A stretch of DNA of 54,237 bases from Sphingopyxis sp. HIX (GTDB lineage Bacteria; Pseudomonadota; Alphaproteobacteria; Sphingomonadales; Sphingomonadaceae), in assembly GCF_001468285.1 (NCBI RefSeq), contig NZ_LNSB01000036.1, positions 1-54,237 on the forward strand. Reading direction: 5' to 3'. Shown here piece by piece: positions 19,290 to 27,627 of this stretch (its first letter is position 1; the number at the start of each line of letters is the position of its first letter). Under the pieces are notes generated by a model that worked only from the letters and a program-made list of their open reading frames with translations, was not told where the DNA came from and did not search any database. A program made the translations under genes and the position numbers.

Positions 19290-20411
19290 ATGCGCATCGC
19301 CGTCCTGAAGGAGCTCGCCCCCGGCGAGACCCGCGTCGCCGCGACCCCGGAAACCGTGAAGAAATTCATTGGCCTGGGCGCCGAACTTGCCGTTGAGTCC
19401 GGAGCGGGCGAAGCCGCGTCGATCGCCGATGCCGACTATGGCGCCGCGGGCGCCGCGGTCGCCTCGCGCGCCGAGGTGCTGAAGGGCGCGAACATCATCC
19501 TCGCGATACAGGGCCCCGATCCCAAGGGGCTGAAAGGCTTCGCCGATGGCGCCTGGCTCGCCGCGGGGCTCAACCCCTTCGGCGAACGCACGCGGGTCGA
19601 CGACTATGCCAAGCTCGGGATCGAGGCGCTGGCGATGGAATTCATGCCGCGCATCACGCGCGCGCAGTCGATGGACATCCTCTCCAGCCAGGCGAATCTC
19701 GCCGGCTACAAGGCGGTCTTGATGGCGGCGAACGCCTATGGCCGTGCCTTCCCGATGATGATGACCGCCGCGGGCACGGTCAGCGCCGCCAAGGCCTTCG
19801 TGATGGGCGTGGGCGTCGCGGGGCTGCAGGCGATCGCGACCGCGCGCCGCCTGGGCGCGCAGGTCAGCGCGACCGACGTGCGCTCGGCGACCAAGGAGCA
19901 AATCATGTCGCTCGGCGCCAAGCCGATCTTCGTCGAAAGCGTCGCGGGGATCGAGGGCGAGGGCGCGGGCGGCTATGCCACCGAAATGTCCGAGGAATAT
20001 CAGAAGGCGCAGGCCGAACTGGTGTCGTCGCACATCGCCAAGCAGGACATCGTGATCACCACCGCGCTGATCCCGGGGCGCCCCGCGCCGCGGCTGATCA
20101 GCGACGCGCAGCTCGCGACGATGCGCACGGGCAGCGTGATCGTCGACATGGCCGCCGAAAGCGGCGGCAACGTCGAGGGTGCGGTCGCCGGCGAGACGAA
20201 GAAGATCCACGGCGTCACCGTGATCGGCGCGAAGAATATCGCCGCGCTGATGCCCGCCGATACCAGCGCGCTGTTCAGCCGCAACCTGTTCAACTTCCTC
20301 TCGGCCTTCTGGGACAAGGAAGCGGGCAAGCCCGTGCTCGACGAGGAAATCGGCAACGCCGTGCGCCTGACGCAGGGCGGCAAGGTCGTACACGAGCGCC
20401 TGCTGGGCTAG
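19290..20411 (+). CDS. pntAA: NAD(P) transhydrogenase subunit alpha 1 (soluble NAD-binding part)
   Basis: 373 residues. MRIAVLKELAPGETRVAATPETV is the alanine-dehydrogenase/PntA N-terminus, VMGVGVAGLQAIATARRLGA is the NAD-binding GxGxxG fold, and the protein ends after ALMPADTSALFSRNLFNFL without membrane helices. That is the split arrangement in which the membrane part is a separate gene (pntAB at 21693). The complex moves hydride between NADH and NADP+ using proton motive force and supplies NADPH. Confidence 0.95.
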   Translation: MRIAVLKELAPGETRVAATPETVKKFIGLGAELAVESGAGEAASIADADYGAAGAAVASRAEVLKGANIILAIQGPDPKGLKGFADGAWLAAGLNPFGERTRVDDYAKLGIEALAMEFMPRITRAQSMDILSSQANLAGYKAVLMAANAYGRAFPMMMTAAGTVSAAKAFVMGVGVAGLQAIATARRLGAQVSATDVRSATKEQIMSLGAKPIFVESVAGIEGEGAGGYATEMSEEYQKAQAELVSSHIAKQDIVITTALIPGRPAPRLISDAQLATMRTGSVIVDMAAESGGNVEGAVAGETKKIHGVTVIGAKNIAALMPADTSALFSRNLFNFLSAFWDKEAGKPVLDEEIGNAVRLTQGGKVVHERLLG

Positions 20412-20420
20412 GCCGCCGCA

Positions 20421-20786
20421 ATGGGTCTTTTCAGCGCGGGCGATATCGATGCGGGCGGGGCGCAGGCCGAGTTTCAGGCCTGGCTGATCGACGGCGAGCA
20501 GGTGCTCGCGGCGTTCCGCACGATCCGCGACACGGTGCTGCTCACCAATCTCCGCTTCATCTTCGTCGACGTCCAGGGACTGACCGGAACGAAGAAGGAT
20601 ATCCAGAGCGTGCCCTGGCGTTCGGTGACGCGTTTTTCGTTCGAGACCGCGGGCACCTTCGACCTCGACGCCGATATGAAGGTGTGGATTTCGGGCTCGG
20701 CCGCGCCGATCGAGGTCAAGATTTCGCGCAAGAGCGACCCGCAGAAGATCCAGCATCTGATGGCGCGGCTGGTCATCGGCCGCTGA
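20421..20786 (+). CDS. Bacterial PH-domain protein
   Basis: A 121-residue protein matching the bacterial pleckstrin-homology-like fold: EQVLAAFRTIRDTVLLTNLRFIFVDVQGLTGTKKDIQSVPWRSVTRFSFETAG is the characteristic beta-rich core, followed by a C-terminal helix (DPQKIQHLMARLVI). No signal peptide or membrane helix is seen, so it is probably cytoplasmic. Ligand and role are unknown. It begins 9 bp after pntAA and is probably co-transcribed with it. Confidence 0.85.
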   Translation: MGLFSAGDIDAGGAQAEFQAWLIDGEQVLAAFRTIRDTVLLTNLRFIFVDVQGLTGTKKDIQSVPWRSVTRFSFETAGTFDLDADMKVWISGSAAPIEVKISRKSDPQKIQHLMARLVIGR

Positions 20787-20826
20787 GGCGGGGCGAGCCT
20801 CCCGCGGGGCGAAACGCGCGCCAAAA

Positions 20827-20878
20827 ATGAAAAAATGGCTGATTCCGGCCTTTTCATGAAACTGTCATTGCTTAGTAT
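20827..20878 (+). promoter_or_regulatory. Hairpin and Pho-box-like promoter before the fasciclin gene
   Basis: ATGAAAA (20827-20833) and TTTTCAT (20851-20857) can pair around GGC/GCC, which could end the pntAA-PH transcript. The segment TTTTCAT-GAAA-CTGTCAT (20851-20868) differs from the Pho-box consensus CTGTCATAAAACTGTCAT at three positions. TAGTAT (20873-20878) could be a -10, but only 4 nt lie between it and the box, less than in well-studied Pho promoters. Confidence 0.35.
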
Positions 20879-20926
20879 GCGTTGCAGGGTTTTCGCCCTG
20901 ATTCCCACTGTCCGGAGAATATTCTG

Positions 20927-21547
20927 ATGCTGCGTGCCAAGTTTCTTGCTGCTCCCCTCCTTGCGCTTACCACCGTGATTGCCGCTCCCGCTTTCGCCCA
21001 GGCCGATGAAGCGGCACCGACGTCGACCGTCGCCGAGGCCGCGACGACCAATCCCGACCTGGCCACGCTGGGCAAGGCGCTGACCGCTGCTGGCGTGACC
21101 GAAACGCTGAACGGCGCGGGTCCTTTCACCGTCTTTGCGCCCACCGACGCCGCCTTCGCCGCGGTGCCGCAGGCGATGTCCGACTATCTGATGGATCCCG
21201 CCAACAAGGATACGCTGACGCAGGTGCTGACCTATCATGTCGTGCCCGGCAAGGTGACCGCCGACGACCTGTACAAGAAGATCAAGGCCGGCGGCGGCAC
21301 CGCCAAGCTGACCACGGTCGAGGGCCAGGAAATCTCGTTCAGCGAGGTGCAGGGCAATATCAAGGTCGACGGCACGCAGGGCAGCTCGGGCTATGTCACG
21401 ACGCAGGATCTGGCGCAGGCCAATGGCATCGTCCATGTCATGAACGGCGTGCTCATCCCGAACCTGACCCCGCCGAGCGCCGAGCCCGCCGCCGATGCGA
21501 CCGCCGACGCCGCGGCGCAGGCCGCCGAGGCTGCCGCGACGAACTGA
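20927..21547 (+). CDS. Secreted fasciclin (FAS1) domain protein
   Basis: 206 residues. Signal peptide MLRAKFLAAPLLALTTVIAA-PAFA with cleavage after FAQA or nearby. One FAS1 domain spans about 40-180, with the H1 box GPFTVFAPTDAAFAAVPQ, the central LTYHVVPGKVTADDL and the H2 box NGIVHVMNGVLIPNL. The tail is Ala/Pro/Glu-rich. FAS1 proteins mediate adhesion or surface interactions. CGGAGAA precedes the ATG at 20927. It is followed by a strong terminator, so it looks like a self-contained unit within the transhydrogenase locus. Confidence 0.93.
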   Translation: MLRAKFLAAPLLALTTVIAAPAFAQADEAAPTSTVAEAATTNPDLATLGKALTAAGVTETLNGAGPFTVFAPTDAAFAAVPQAMSDYLMDPANKDTLTQVLTYHVVPGKVTADDLYKKIKAGGGTAKLTTVEGQEISFSEVQGNIKVDGTQGSSGYVTTQDLAQANGIVHVMNGVLIPNLTPPSAEPAADATADAAAQAAEAAATN

Positions 21548-21571
21548 CCGTCTGCGACATAATATTGCGGC

Positions 21572-21616
21572 AAGGGCCCGTGTTTCGCGATGTGCGAGGC
21601 GCGGGCCCTTTCTTTT
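21572..21616 (+). terminator. Rho-independent terminator after the fasciclin gene
   Basis: AAGGGCCCG (21572-21580) pairs perfectly with CGGGCCCTT (21602-21610) across a 21-nt loop and is followed by TTCTTTT. It lies between the fasciclin gene and pntAB, so pntAB-pntB probably need their own promoter or read-through. Confidence 0.8.
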
Positions 21617-21692
21617 GCGCGTGTTTAGGAGTCGACAGGGGGGCGGGCGCGCGGCAAGAGGTGCCCTCGCGGAATCAGCAGGGGAGCTTGCC

Positions 21693-21974
21693 GTGGACTT
21701 CATTTCCATTTTCTCGATTTTCGTCCTGGCGTGTTTCGTCGGTTATTTCGTCGTCTGGTCGGTGACCCCGGCGCTGCACACGCCGCTGATGAGCGTCACC
21801 AACGCGATTTCGTCGGTGATCATCGTCGGCGCGCTGATCGCCAGCGCCGCCGCGGGCTCGGCGACCTCGAAATGGCTCGGCCTCGCCGCGGTGGTGATGG
21901 CCAGCATCAACATCTTCGGCGGCTTCGCGGTGACGTCGCGGATGCTCGCGATGTACAAGAAGAAGGAGCGCTGA
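21693..21974 (+). CDS. pntAB: NAD(P) transhydrogenase subunit alpha 2 (membrane part)
   Basis: 93 residues with three hydrophobic helices: FISIFSIFVLACFVGYFVVW, the conserved TPALHTPLMSVTNAISSVIIVGALI, and LAAVVMASINIFGGFAVTSRML. This is the membrane segment that is fused to PntA in E. coli and separate in Rhodospirillum-like systems. The GTG at 21693 follows GGGGAG by 7 nt. pntB begins 1 bp after the stop. Confidence 0.93.
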   Translation: MDFISIFSIFVLACFVGYFVVWSVTPALHTPLMSVTNAISSVIIVGALIASAAAGSATSKWLGLAAVVMASINIFGGFAVTSRMLAMYKKKER

Positions 21975-21975
21975 G

Positions 21976-23457
21976 ATGGACGTCCAAGCGATCCTTTCGG
22001 CCGCGACCGGCCATGGCGCGGTGAACCCCTGGGCCGCGATCGCCTATCTGGTGGCGGGCATCCTCTTCATCCTCGCGCTGCGCGGCCTGTCGAGCCCGGC
22101 GACCGCGCAGAGCGGCAACCGCTTCGGCATGATCGGCATGACCATCGCGGTCGTCACGACGCTGCTGACGCATATGCCGAAGGGCGCCGACGGCGTGCTC
22201 GATACGATCTCGCTCGCCGAAATCCTCGCCGCGATCGGCATCGGTGCCGTCATCGGTATCGTCATGGCGCGCCGCATCGCGATGACCGCGATGCCGCAGC
22301 TCGTCGCGGCCTTCCACAGCCTCGTCGGCCTCGCCGCCGTTGCCGTCGCAGCCGCCGCCTATCTCAACCCGCAGGCCTTCGGCATCGCCGACGCCGCGGG
22401 GCAGATCTTCACGGTCAGCCGCGTCGAAATGGGCCTCGGCATCGCGATCGGTGCGATCACCTTCAGTGGCTCGGTCATCGCCTTCCTCAAGCTCAACGGC
22501 AATATGTCAGGTTCGCCGATCATGCTGCCGGGGCGGCATGTCATCAACCTCGGCACGCTCGCCGCGATCGTCGGGCTCACTGCCTATTTCACGCAGGATC
22601 AGTCGCCCTGGGTGTTCTGGACGATCACCGGGCTCAGTTTCGCGATCGGCTTCCTCTTGATCATCCCGATCGGCGGCGCCGACATGCCCGTCGTCGTGTC
22701 GATGCTGAACAGCTATTCGGGCTGGGCCGCGGCGGCGATGGGCTTCACGCTCGGCAACACCGCGATGATCATCACCGGCGCGCTCGTCGGCTCGTCGGGT
22801 GCGATCCTGTCGTACATCATGTGCCGCGCGATGAACCGCAGCTTCATCAGCGTGATCGCGGGCGGCTTCGGCGGCGACGATGCCGCCGCGGCCGCGGGCG
22901 GCGCCAAGGAACAGCGTCCGTGGAAACCCGGCAGCGCCGACGACGCGGCCTTCCTGATGAGCCAGGCCGAAAATGTCATCATCGTCCCCGGTTACGGCAT
23001 GGCAGTGGCGCAGGCGCAGCACGCGCTACGCGAAATGGGCGACCAGCTGAAGAAGGAAGGCGTCAACGTCAAATATGCGATCCACCCGGTCGCGGGACGC
23101 ATGCCCGGCCATATGAACGTGCTGCTCGCCGAAGCGAACGTGCCTTATGACGAGGTCTTCGAGCTCGAGGACATCAACGGCGAGTTCGCGCAGGCCGACG
23201 TCGCCTTCGTCATCGGCGCCAACGACGTGACCAACCCGGCGGCGAAGACCGACAAGTCGTCGCCGATCTACGGCATGCCGATCCTCGACGTCGCCAACGC
23301 CAAGACCGTGCTGTTCGTGAAGCGCTCGATGGGCGGCGTCGGCTATGCCGGCGTCGACAACGACGTCTTCTACATGGACCAGACGATGATGCTGCTCGGC
23401 GACGCCAAGAAAATGGCCGACGACATCGTCAAGGCGCTGAGCGGGACGGGGCACTAA
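21976..23457 (+). CDS. pntB: NAD(P) transhydrogenase subunit beta
   Basis: 493 residues. About nine transmembrane helices occupy the first 280 residues (AFHSLVGLAAVAVAAAAYL, GSVIAFLKLNGNMSGSPIML, GGADMPVVVSMLNSYSGWAA). The cytoplasmic NADP-binding domain follows: VIIVPGYGMAVAQAQHALRE, the loop KYAIHPVAGRMPGHMNVLLAEA, GANDVTNPAAKTDKSSPIYG and VKRSMGGVGYAGVDN. It forms the proton channel and NADP site of the complex. Confidence 0.97.
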   Translation: MDVQAILSAATGHGAVNPWAAIAYLVAGILFILALRGLSSPATAQSGNRFGMIGMTIAVVTTLLTHMPKGADGVLDTISLAEILAAIGIGAVIGIVMARRIAMTAMPQLVAAFHSLVGLAAVAVAAAAYLNPQAFGIADAAGQIFTVSRVEMGLGIAIGAITFSGSVIAFLKLNGNMSGSPIMLPGRHVINLGTLAAIVGLTAYFTQDQSPWVFWTITGLSFAIGFLLIIPIGGADMPVVVSMLNSYSGWAAAAMGFTLGNTAMIITGALVGSSGAILSYIMCRAMNRSFISVIAGGFGGDDAAAAAGGAKEQRPWKPGSADDAAFLMSQAENVIIVPGYGMAVAQAQHALREMGDQLKKEGVNVKYAIHPVAGRMPGHMNVLLAEANVPYDEVFELEDINGEFAQADVAFVIGANDVTNPAAKTDKSSPIYGMPILDVANAKTVLFVKRSMGGVGYAGVDNDVFYMDQTMMLLGDAKKMADDIVKALSGTGH

Positions 23458-23479
23458 AACCGACGGGCCGATCAAAATG

Positions 23480-23570
23480 CCGTTCGTGCTGAGCTTGTCG
23501 AAGCACCGTTCTTTCCTCTACCGAATGGAAGAACAGCCCTTCGACAAGCTCAGGGCGAACGGTTTTTTTT
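23480..23570. repeat. Inverted repeat, GTTCGTGCTGAGCTTGTCGAAG family, with T-tract
   Basis: The left arm at 23480-23503 (CCGTTCGTGCTGAGCTTGTC and on) pairs with 23539-23562, and inner GTTCTT/AAGAAC extends the stem. Eight T residues follow at 23563-23570, so on the plus strand the repeat can also serve as the terminator of the pnt operon. Confidence 0.8.
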
Positions 23571-23585
23571 ATTCTTGGAGATGAA

Positions 23586-24284
23586 ATGCGCAAAATCGGC
23601 CTGATCGGCGGCATCAGCTGGGCATCGACCGAGCTTTATTACCGCCACCTCAACAAGGGCGTGCAAAAGCGCATCGGCACCTCCTGCTCGGCGCCGATCC
23701 TGCTCGAGAGCCTGAACTATTGCGAGCTGTCGCGGCTGACGACGCCCGAGCAGTGGGACAATGCCAAGGCGATCCTGATCGAATCGGCGCAGCGGCTTGA
23801 GGCCGCGGGCGCGACCGCGCTGATGGTCGCCGCCAATTCGATGCACAAGATCGCCAAGGAAATCGCAGGCGCGGTGTCGATCCCCTTGCTCCACATCGTC
23901 GACGAGACCGGCGAGAAATTGAAGGCCGACGGGATCAAGTCGGCCGCGGTGATCGGCACGCGCAACGTGATGACCGAACCCTGGTTCCGTCAGAACCTCG
24001 TGCGCTACGGCCTGACGCTCGCCCCCTATGACGCGGACCGCGCCGAGGCGATCGACAATATCATCTACGACGAGTTGATGCAGGGCAAGGTCACCGAAAA
24101 TTCGCGCCGCCAGATGCGGACCTTCATCACGGACATCGCGAAACAGGATGTGCAGGCGCTGGTGCTGGCGAGCACCGAACTGGTGATGCTCGTCGATCCC
24201 GATGCCAATGTGCTGCCGGTCTACGACACCACGCGGATTCATGTTGCCGCGGGGGTCGACTGGATCCTGGGGGATGCGCCCTGA
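23586..24284 (+). CDS. Aspartate/glutamate racemase-family protein lacking both catalytic cysteines
   Basis: 232 residues with the family N-terminus RKIGLIGGISWASTELYYRHLN and C-terminal segments throughout. In active cofactor-independent racemases two cysteines (in C-N-T/S and G-C-T-E motifs) act as acid and base. Here the first motif reads MVAANSMHK (Ala83) and the second VLASTELVML (Ser196). The surrounding Asn84, Thr197 and Glu198 are kept. It may bind an amino acid or related acid without racemising it, or use another chemistry. No operon partner is evident. Confidence 0.85.
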   Translation: MRKIGLIGGISWASTELYYRHLNKGVQKRIGTSCSAPILLESLNYCELSRLTTPEQWDNAKAILIESAQRLEAAGATALMVAANSMHKIAKEIAGAVSIPLLHIVDETGEKLKADGIKSAAVIGTRNVMTEPWFRQNLVRYGLTLAPYDADRAEAIDNIIYDELMQGKVTENSRRQMRTFITDIAKQDVQALVLASTELVMLVDPDANVLPVYDTTRIHVAAGVDWILGDAP

Positions 24285-24294
24285 GGAAAACGGC

Positions 24295-24825
24295 CTAGCC
24301 GCGCGGGTCGAAACCCAGCCAGTCGGCGGGCGGCATCAGGAACAGGTCGGTGTCGGCGGTCCTACATCCCGCGGCGGTCAGCATCGCATGCACCTGCCCG
24401 CGATGATGCGTCTGGTGGTTGAAGATCTGCGTCAGCACGACACCCAGCGGTGCGGTCACCTCGCGTCCCGCGGCGCCGCTATACCATTGGAGGTCGCCCG
24501 ATATCGGGCCGGCCGGAAATCCGTCGCTCCATTCGACCAGCATCGCGTCCATCGCTTGCCGATCCGCGGTGAGGGCCGACCAGTCGCCGGCAAAGGAGGC
24601 GCTGTCCTTGATCGACCCGCCCGGCGGCGGACACAGGTCGAACCGCGAGAACCAGATTCGGTCGGCCCACAGCAGATGCGACAGGGTCGCATGGATGCTG
24701 CCGAAAAAGGCGCCCCGCCCGAGCCGCCGTTCATCGTCGGAGAGCATGCCGGCGGCCGCATAGGCCTCCCGATTTTGCCACTTGTTGTAGCGCGTCATCG
24801 TCCGGAGGTAGCGATTGTCGATCAT
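24295..24825 (-). CDS. DinB-family protein
   Basis: 176 residues of the DinB/YfiT four-helix bundle. The histidines expected for the metal site are in SIHATLSHLLWADRIWFSRF and IFNHQTHHRGQVHAMLTAAG (HQTHHRGQ is the family hallmark). The family includes thiol-dependent transferases and damage-inducible proteins of unknown role. The gene is convergent with the racemase homolog (10 bp apart) and lies 13 bp downstream of the DUF2147 gene, with which it is probably co-transcribed. Confidence 0.92.
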   Translation of the reverse strand: MIDNRYLRTMTRYNKWQNREAYAAAGMLSDDERRLGRGAFFGSIHATLSHLLWADRIWFSRFDLCPPPGGSIKDSASFAGDWSALTADRQAMDAMLVEWSDGFPAGPISGDLQWYSGAAGREVTAPLGVVLTQIFNHQTHHRGQVHAMLTAAGCRTADTDLFLMPPADWLGFDPRG

Positions 24826-24838
24826 CGGGCAGGGTTCT

Positions 24839-25255
24839 CTATGTCATCTTCGTCCAGGTCACCGTCTTGCAGAAGACGCTGACGCAGCCTTTCATCGACA
24901 TCTTGTTGCCCTTGGGGGTCAGCTGCGCCTTGTAATAGCGCCCGTCCTCGGGGCTATAGCCTTGTCCCTTCCACGCATTGCCGTCGGCGGCGAGGTCCCA
25001 GTAGATCTGCAGGCCCGAGACATGGCGCGTGCGTTTCGCCTTGTCGGGGTTGCGCTCGTCGCGCTGCCCGCCCGCGGGCTGCTTGATCAGCAATTTATGC
25101 ACCTTGCCGCACAGCTTCGCGCCGCAGGCATAGATGTCGACGATCGCCTTGCCGTCGTCGGTGGCCCAGCGGCCGGTGATCGATGGCGGCGCGACCGCCG
25201 ATGCCGGCGATGCGGCGATGGACGCGGCGGTCGCCGCGATGATGATGCGTTTCAA
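24839..25255 (-). CDS. Secreted DUF2147 protein
   Basis: 138 residues with signal peptide MKRIIIAATAASIAASPASA. The mature part starts ITGRWATDDGKAIVDIYACGAKLCGKV, which is the DUF2147 signature, and contains DLAADGNAWKGQGYSPEDGRYYKAQLTPKGNKM. Two Cys pairs (YACGAKLCG and GCVSVFC) suggest disulfides. The family is a periplasmic lipocalin-like beta-barrel of unknown function. Confidence 0.92.
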   Translation of the reverse strand: MKRIIIAATAASIAASPASAVAPPSITGRWATDDGKAIVDIYACGAKLCGKVHKLLIKQPAGGQRDERNPDKAKRTRHVSGLQIYWDLAADGNAWKGQGYSPEDGRYYKAQLTPKGNKMSMKGCVSVFCKTVTWTKMT

Positions 25256-25374
25256 AACAGTCTCCCCGGTGCGGGCGGGGCTGCGACCCTGACCCTAGCT
25301 ACATCCATGTCAGCAACATGGCTTGGCATGGCCGCACTCTTGCACCATGCTGGCAAAAAACAAGGGAGAGTCTG

Positions 25375-26595
25375 ATGCGATTCCATAGTTTCGCCCAAAG
25401 TTTCGCACTTCCGCTGGTTGCCGTGATGCTGGCCGCCGCGCCCGCGCAAGCGAAGACGATCAAGGTCGAGGCGGGCGGCGCCGACGCCAATGAGAAACTC
25501 CAGGAAGCGCTGATCGTTGCTGAGCCCGGCGATGTCGTCGAACTTGGCGCGGGCACGTGGACGCTCAGCGACGGCCTGTCGCTCGACGTCGCGGGCGTGA
25601 CGATCCGCGGCGCGGGCACCGACGACAAGGGCTCGATTCTCGACTTCGCCGGCCAGCAGGGCGCGGGCGAAGGCCTGCTCGTCACCAGCGACGACGTCTT
25701 CCTCACCAATTTCGCGGTGCTCAACACCAAGGGCGACGGCATCAAGTCGAAGGGCGCCGACCGCATCGTCTATCACAAATTGCGCGTCGAATGGACCGCG
25801 GGGCCGAAGGAAACCAACGGCGCCTATGGCATCTACCCCGTCGAAAGCACCGACGTGCTGATCGACAGCGTCTATGTCCGCGGCGCGTCCGACGCCGGCA
25901 TCTACGTCGGCCAGTCGAAGAATATCGTCGTGCGCGATTCGATCGCGGTCGAGAATGTCGCGGGGATCGAGATCGAGAACAGCTACGACGCCGACGTCCA
26001 CGACAATATCGCGACCAGGAACACCGGCGGCATCCTGGTCTTCGACCTGCCCAGCCTGCCGATGCAGGGCGGGCACAATGTCCGCGTCTTCGACAATGAG
26101 GTGAACAACAACAGCACCCCCAACTTTGCGCCGAAGGGCAACATCGTCGCGAGCGTACCCGCCGGCACCGGGGTGCTGATCATGGCCAACCGCAACGTCG
26201 AGGTCTTCGACAATGCGTTCGACCAGAATGGCACCGCAAACGTCATGATCGTCGGCTATCGCTACGAGCATAAGGACCCGAAATATCAGCCGCTGCCGCG
26301 CCAGATCGTCGTGCGCGACAATGAACATGGCAAGGCGGGCTATGCCCCTGCCTTCGACGGCGGGGCGCAGATTGCGGCGGCGTTCGGCGGGGCGATCCCG
26401 CCGGTGCTGTGGGACGGCGCGGGCGAAAATGTCGTCGTGCTCGACAAGGTCGGGGTGCTGTCGCTGAACCTGCCCGACGTCGCGACCCCGCGCAGCGAGG
26501 CCAAGCCGTCGCCCGCCGACCTGTCGAAGGGCACGCCGCCCGCGGCGCTGCCGGGGATCAAGCTGCCCGAAAGCATGGAGGCGAAGGTCAAGTGA
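25375..26595 (+). CDS. Secreted parallel beta-helix protein (partner of SO_2930-type cytochrome)
   Basis: 406 residues with signal peptide (LPLVAVMLAAAPAQA). The body is a run of right-handed beta-helix coils, visible as repeats such as NTKGDGIKSKGADRIVYHKL, VRGASDAGIYVGQSKNIVVR, ENVAGIEIENSYDADVHDN and NTGGILVFDLPSL. This family is regularly encoded next to a diheme cytochrome like the following gene. No polysaccharide-lyase catalytic set is obvious. AGGGAGAG precedes the ATG at 25375. The cytochrome starts inside its stop codon. Confidence 0.87.
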   Translation: MRFHSFAQSFALPLVAVMLAAAPAQAKTIKVEAGGADANEKLQEALIVAEPGDVVELGAGTWTLSDGLSLDVAGVTIRGAGTDDKGSILDFAGQQGAGEGLLVTSDDVFLTNFAVLNTKGDGIKSKGADRIVYHKLRVEWTAGPKETNGAYGIYPVESTDVLIDSVYVRGASDAGIYVGQSKNIVVRDSIAVENVAGIEIENSYDADVHDNIATRNTGGILVFDLPSLPMQGGHNVRVFDNEVNNNSTPNFAPKGNIVASVPAGTGVLIMANRNVEVFDNAFDQNGTANVMIVGYRYEHKDPKYQPLPRQIVVRDNEHGKAGYAPAFDGGAQIAAAFGGAIPPVLWDGAGENVVVLDKVGVLSLNLPDVATPRSEAKPSPADLSKGTPPAALPGIKLPESMEAKVK

Positions 26596-27620
26596 AGCGC
26601 GTTTTCGCCGCGCTGTCCGCGGCGCTGCTATGTGCGAGCGGCGCGAGCGGTGTGCCGCTGCCCGGGGTCAATCAGGACGTCATCGACGGCGACGCGATGC
26701 CGGCGAAACTCTCGGCCTTCGGGCTGTTCCACGCGGGGAGCCCGCGCGCGCCGCTGGCGCGGATCGGCTATACGCTGCGCACGCCGCTGTTCAGCGATTA
26801 CACCGACAAGCACCGCTATATCTCGATCCCCGCGGGCAAGAAGGCGCGCGTGCTGGCCGACGGCGTGATCGAGTTCCCCGTCGGCACGGTGCTGATCAAG
26901 AGCTTCGGCTGGCCGGATGTGAACGAGGGGCGTCCGGTCGAAACACGCCTGCTGATCCGCCGCGCAGCGGGCTGGGTCGCCTTGCCCTATATCTGGGACG
27001 CCGATGGCAAGGATGCGACATTGGCACTCGGCGGGCGGCGCGTGCCGGTGAGCTTCAAAAGTCCCGACAGCGAAGCGCACGAAATCCGCTATGCGGTGCC
27101 CAACAAGAACCAGTGCAAGGAATGCCACAGCCTCAACGGAGAAATCGTGCCGATCGGACCCAAGGTCCGCAATTTTGTGCTCGACCCGCCGGGCTCGGAG
27201 CATTTCCGGAGCGTCTATTTCGAAGACCCCGCCGCGCTCAAACCGACCATGCCCCAGTGGGACGACCCCAAGTCGGGCAGCGTCGCCGAGCGCGCGCGCG
27301 CCTATCTCGACGTCAATTGCGCGCATTGCCACAATCCGGCGGGCAACGCGTCGAACAGCGGGCTGTTCCTGCGCTGGACCGACGATCCGACCACGGTCAA
27401 CTATGGCATCGGCAAGCGCCCGACCGCCGCGGGGCGCGGCAGCGGCGGCATGGATTTCGCGATCGCGCCGGGCGACCCCGACCACAGCTTCCTGATCTAT
27501 CGTCTCGAAAGCACCGACCCCGGCATCGCGATGCCCGAGGTCGGGCGTTCGACGGTGCACCGGGAAGGCGCGGCGCTGCTGCGGCAATGGATTGCGGAGA
27601 TGCCGAAAGCGTCGCATTAG
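26592..27620 (+). CDS. SO_2930-family diheme c-type cytochrome
   Basis: 342 residues with signal peptide MKRVFAALSAALLCASGASG. Two heme-binding motifs are present: CKECH (in NKNQCKECHSLNGE) and CAHCH (in DVNCAHCHNPAGN). The N-terminal half (KLSAFGLFHAGSPRAPLARIGY, TPLFSDYTDKHRYISIPAG) is the large non-heme domain of this family. It should be periplasmic and redox active, presumably acting with the beta-helix protein. The GTG start at 26592 overlaps the previous stop (GTGA). Confidence 0.9.
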   Translation: MKRVFAALSAALLCASGASGVPLPGVNQDVIDGDAMPAKLSAFGLFHAGSPRAPLARIGYTLRTPLFSDYTDKHRYISIPAGKKARVLADGVIEFPVGTVLIKSFGWPDVNEGRPVETRLLIRRAAGWVALPYIWDADGKDATLALGGRRVPVSFKSPDSEAHEIRYAVPNKNQCKECHSLNGEIVPIGPKVRNFVLDPPGSEHFRSVYFEDPAALKPTMPQWDDPKSGSVAERARAYLDVNCAHCHNPAGNASNSGLFLRWTDDPTTVNYGIGKRPTAAGRGSGGMDFAIAPGDPDHSFLIYRLESTDPGIAMPEVGRSTVHREGAALLRQWIAEMPKASH

Positions 27621-27627
27621 GGCGCGC

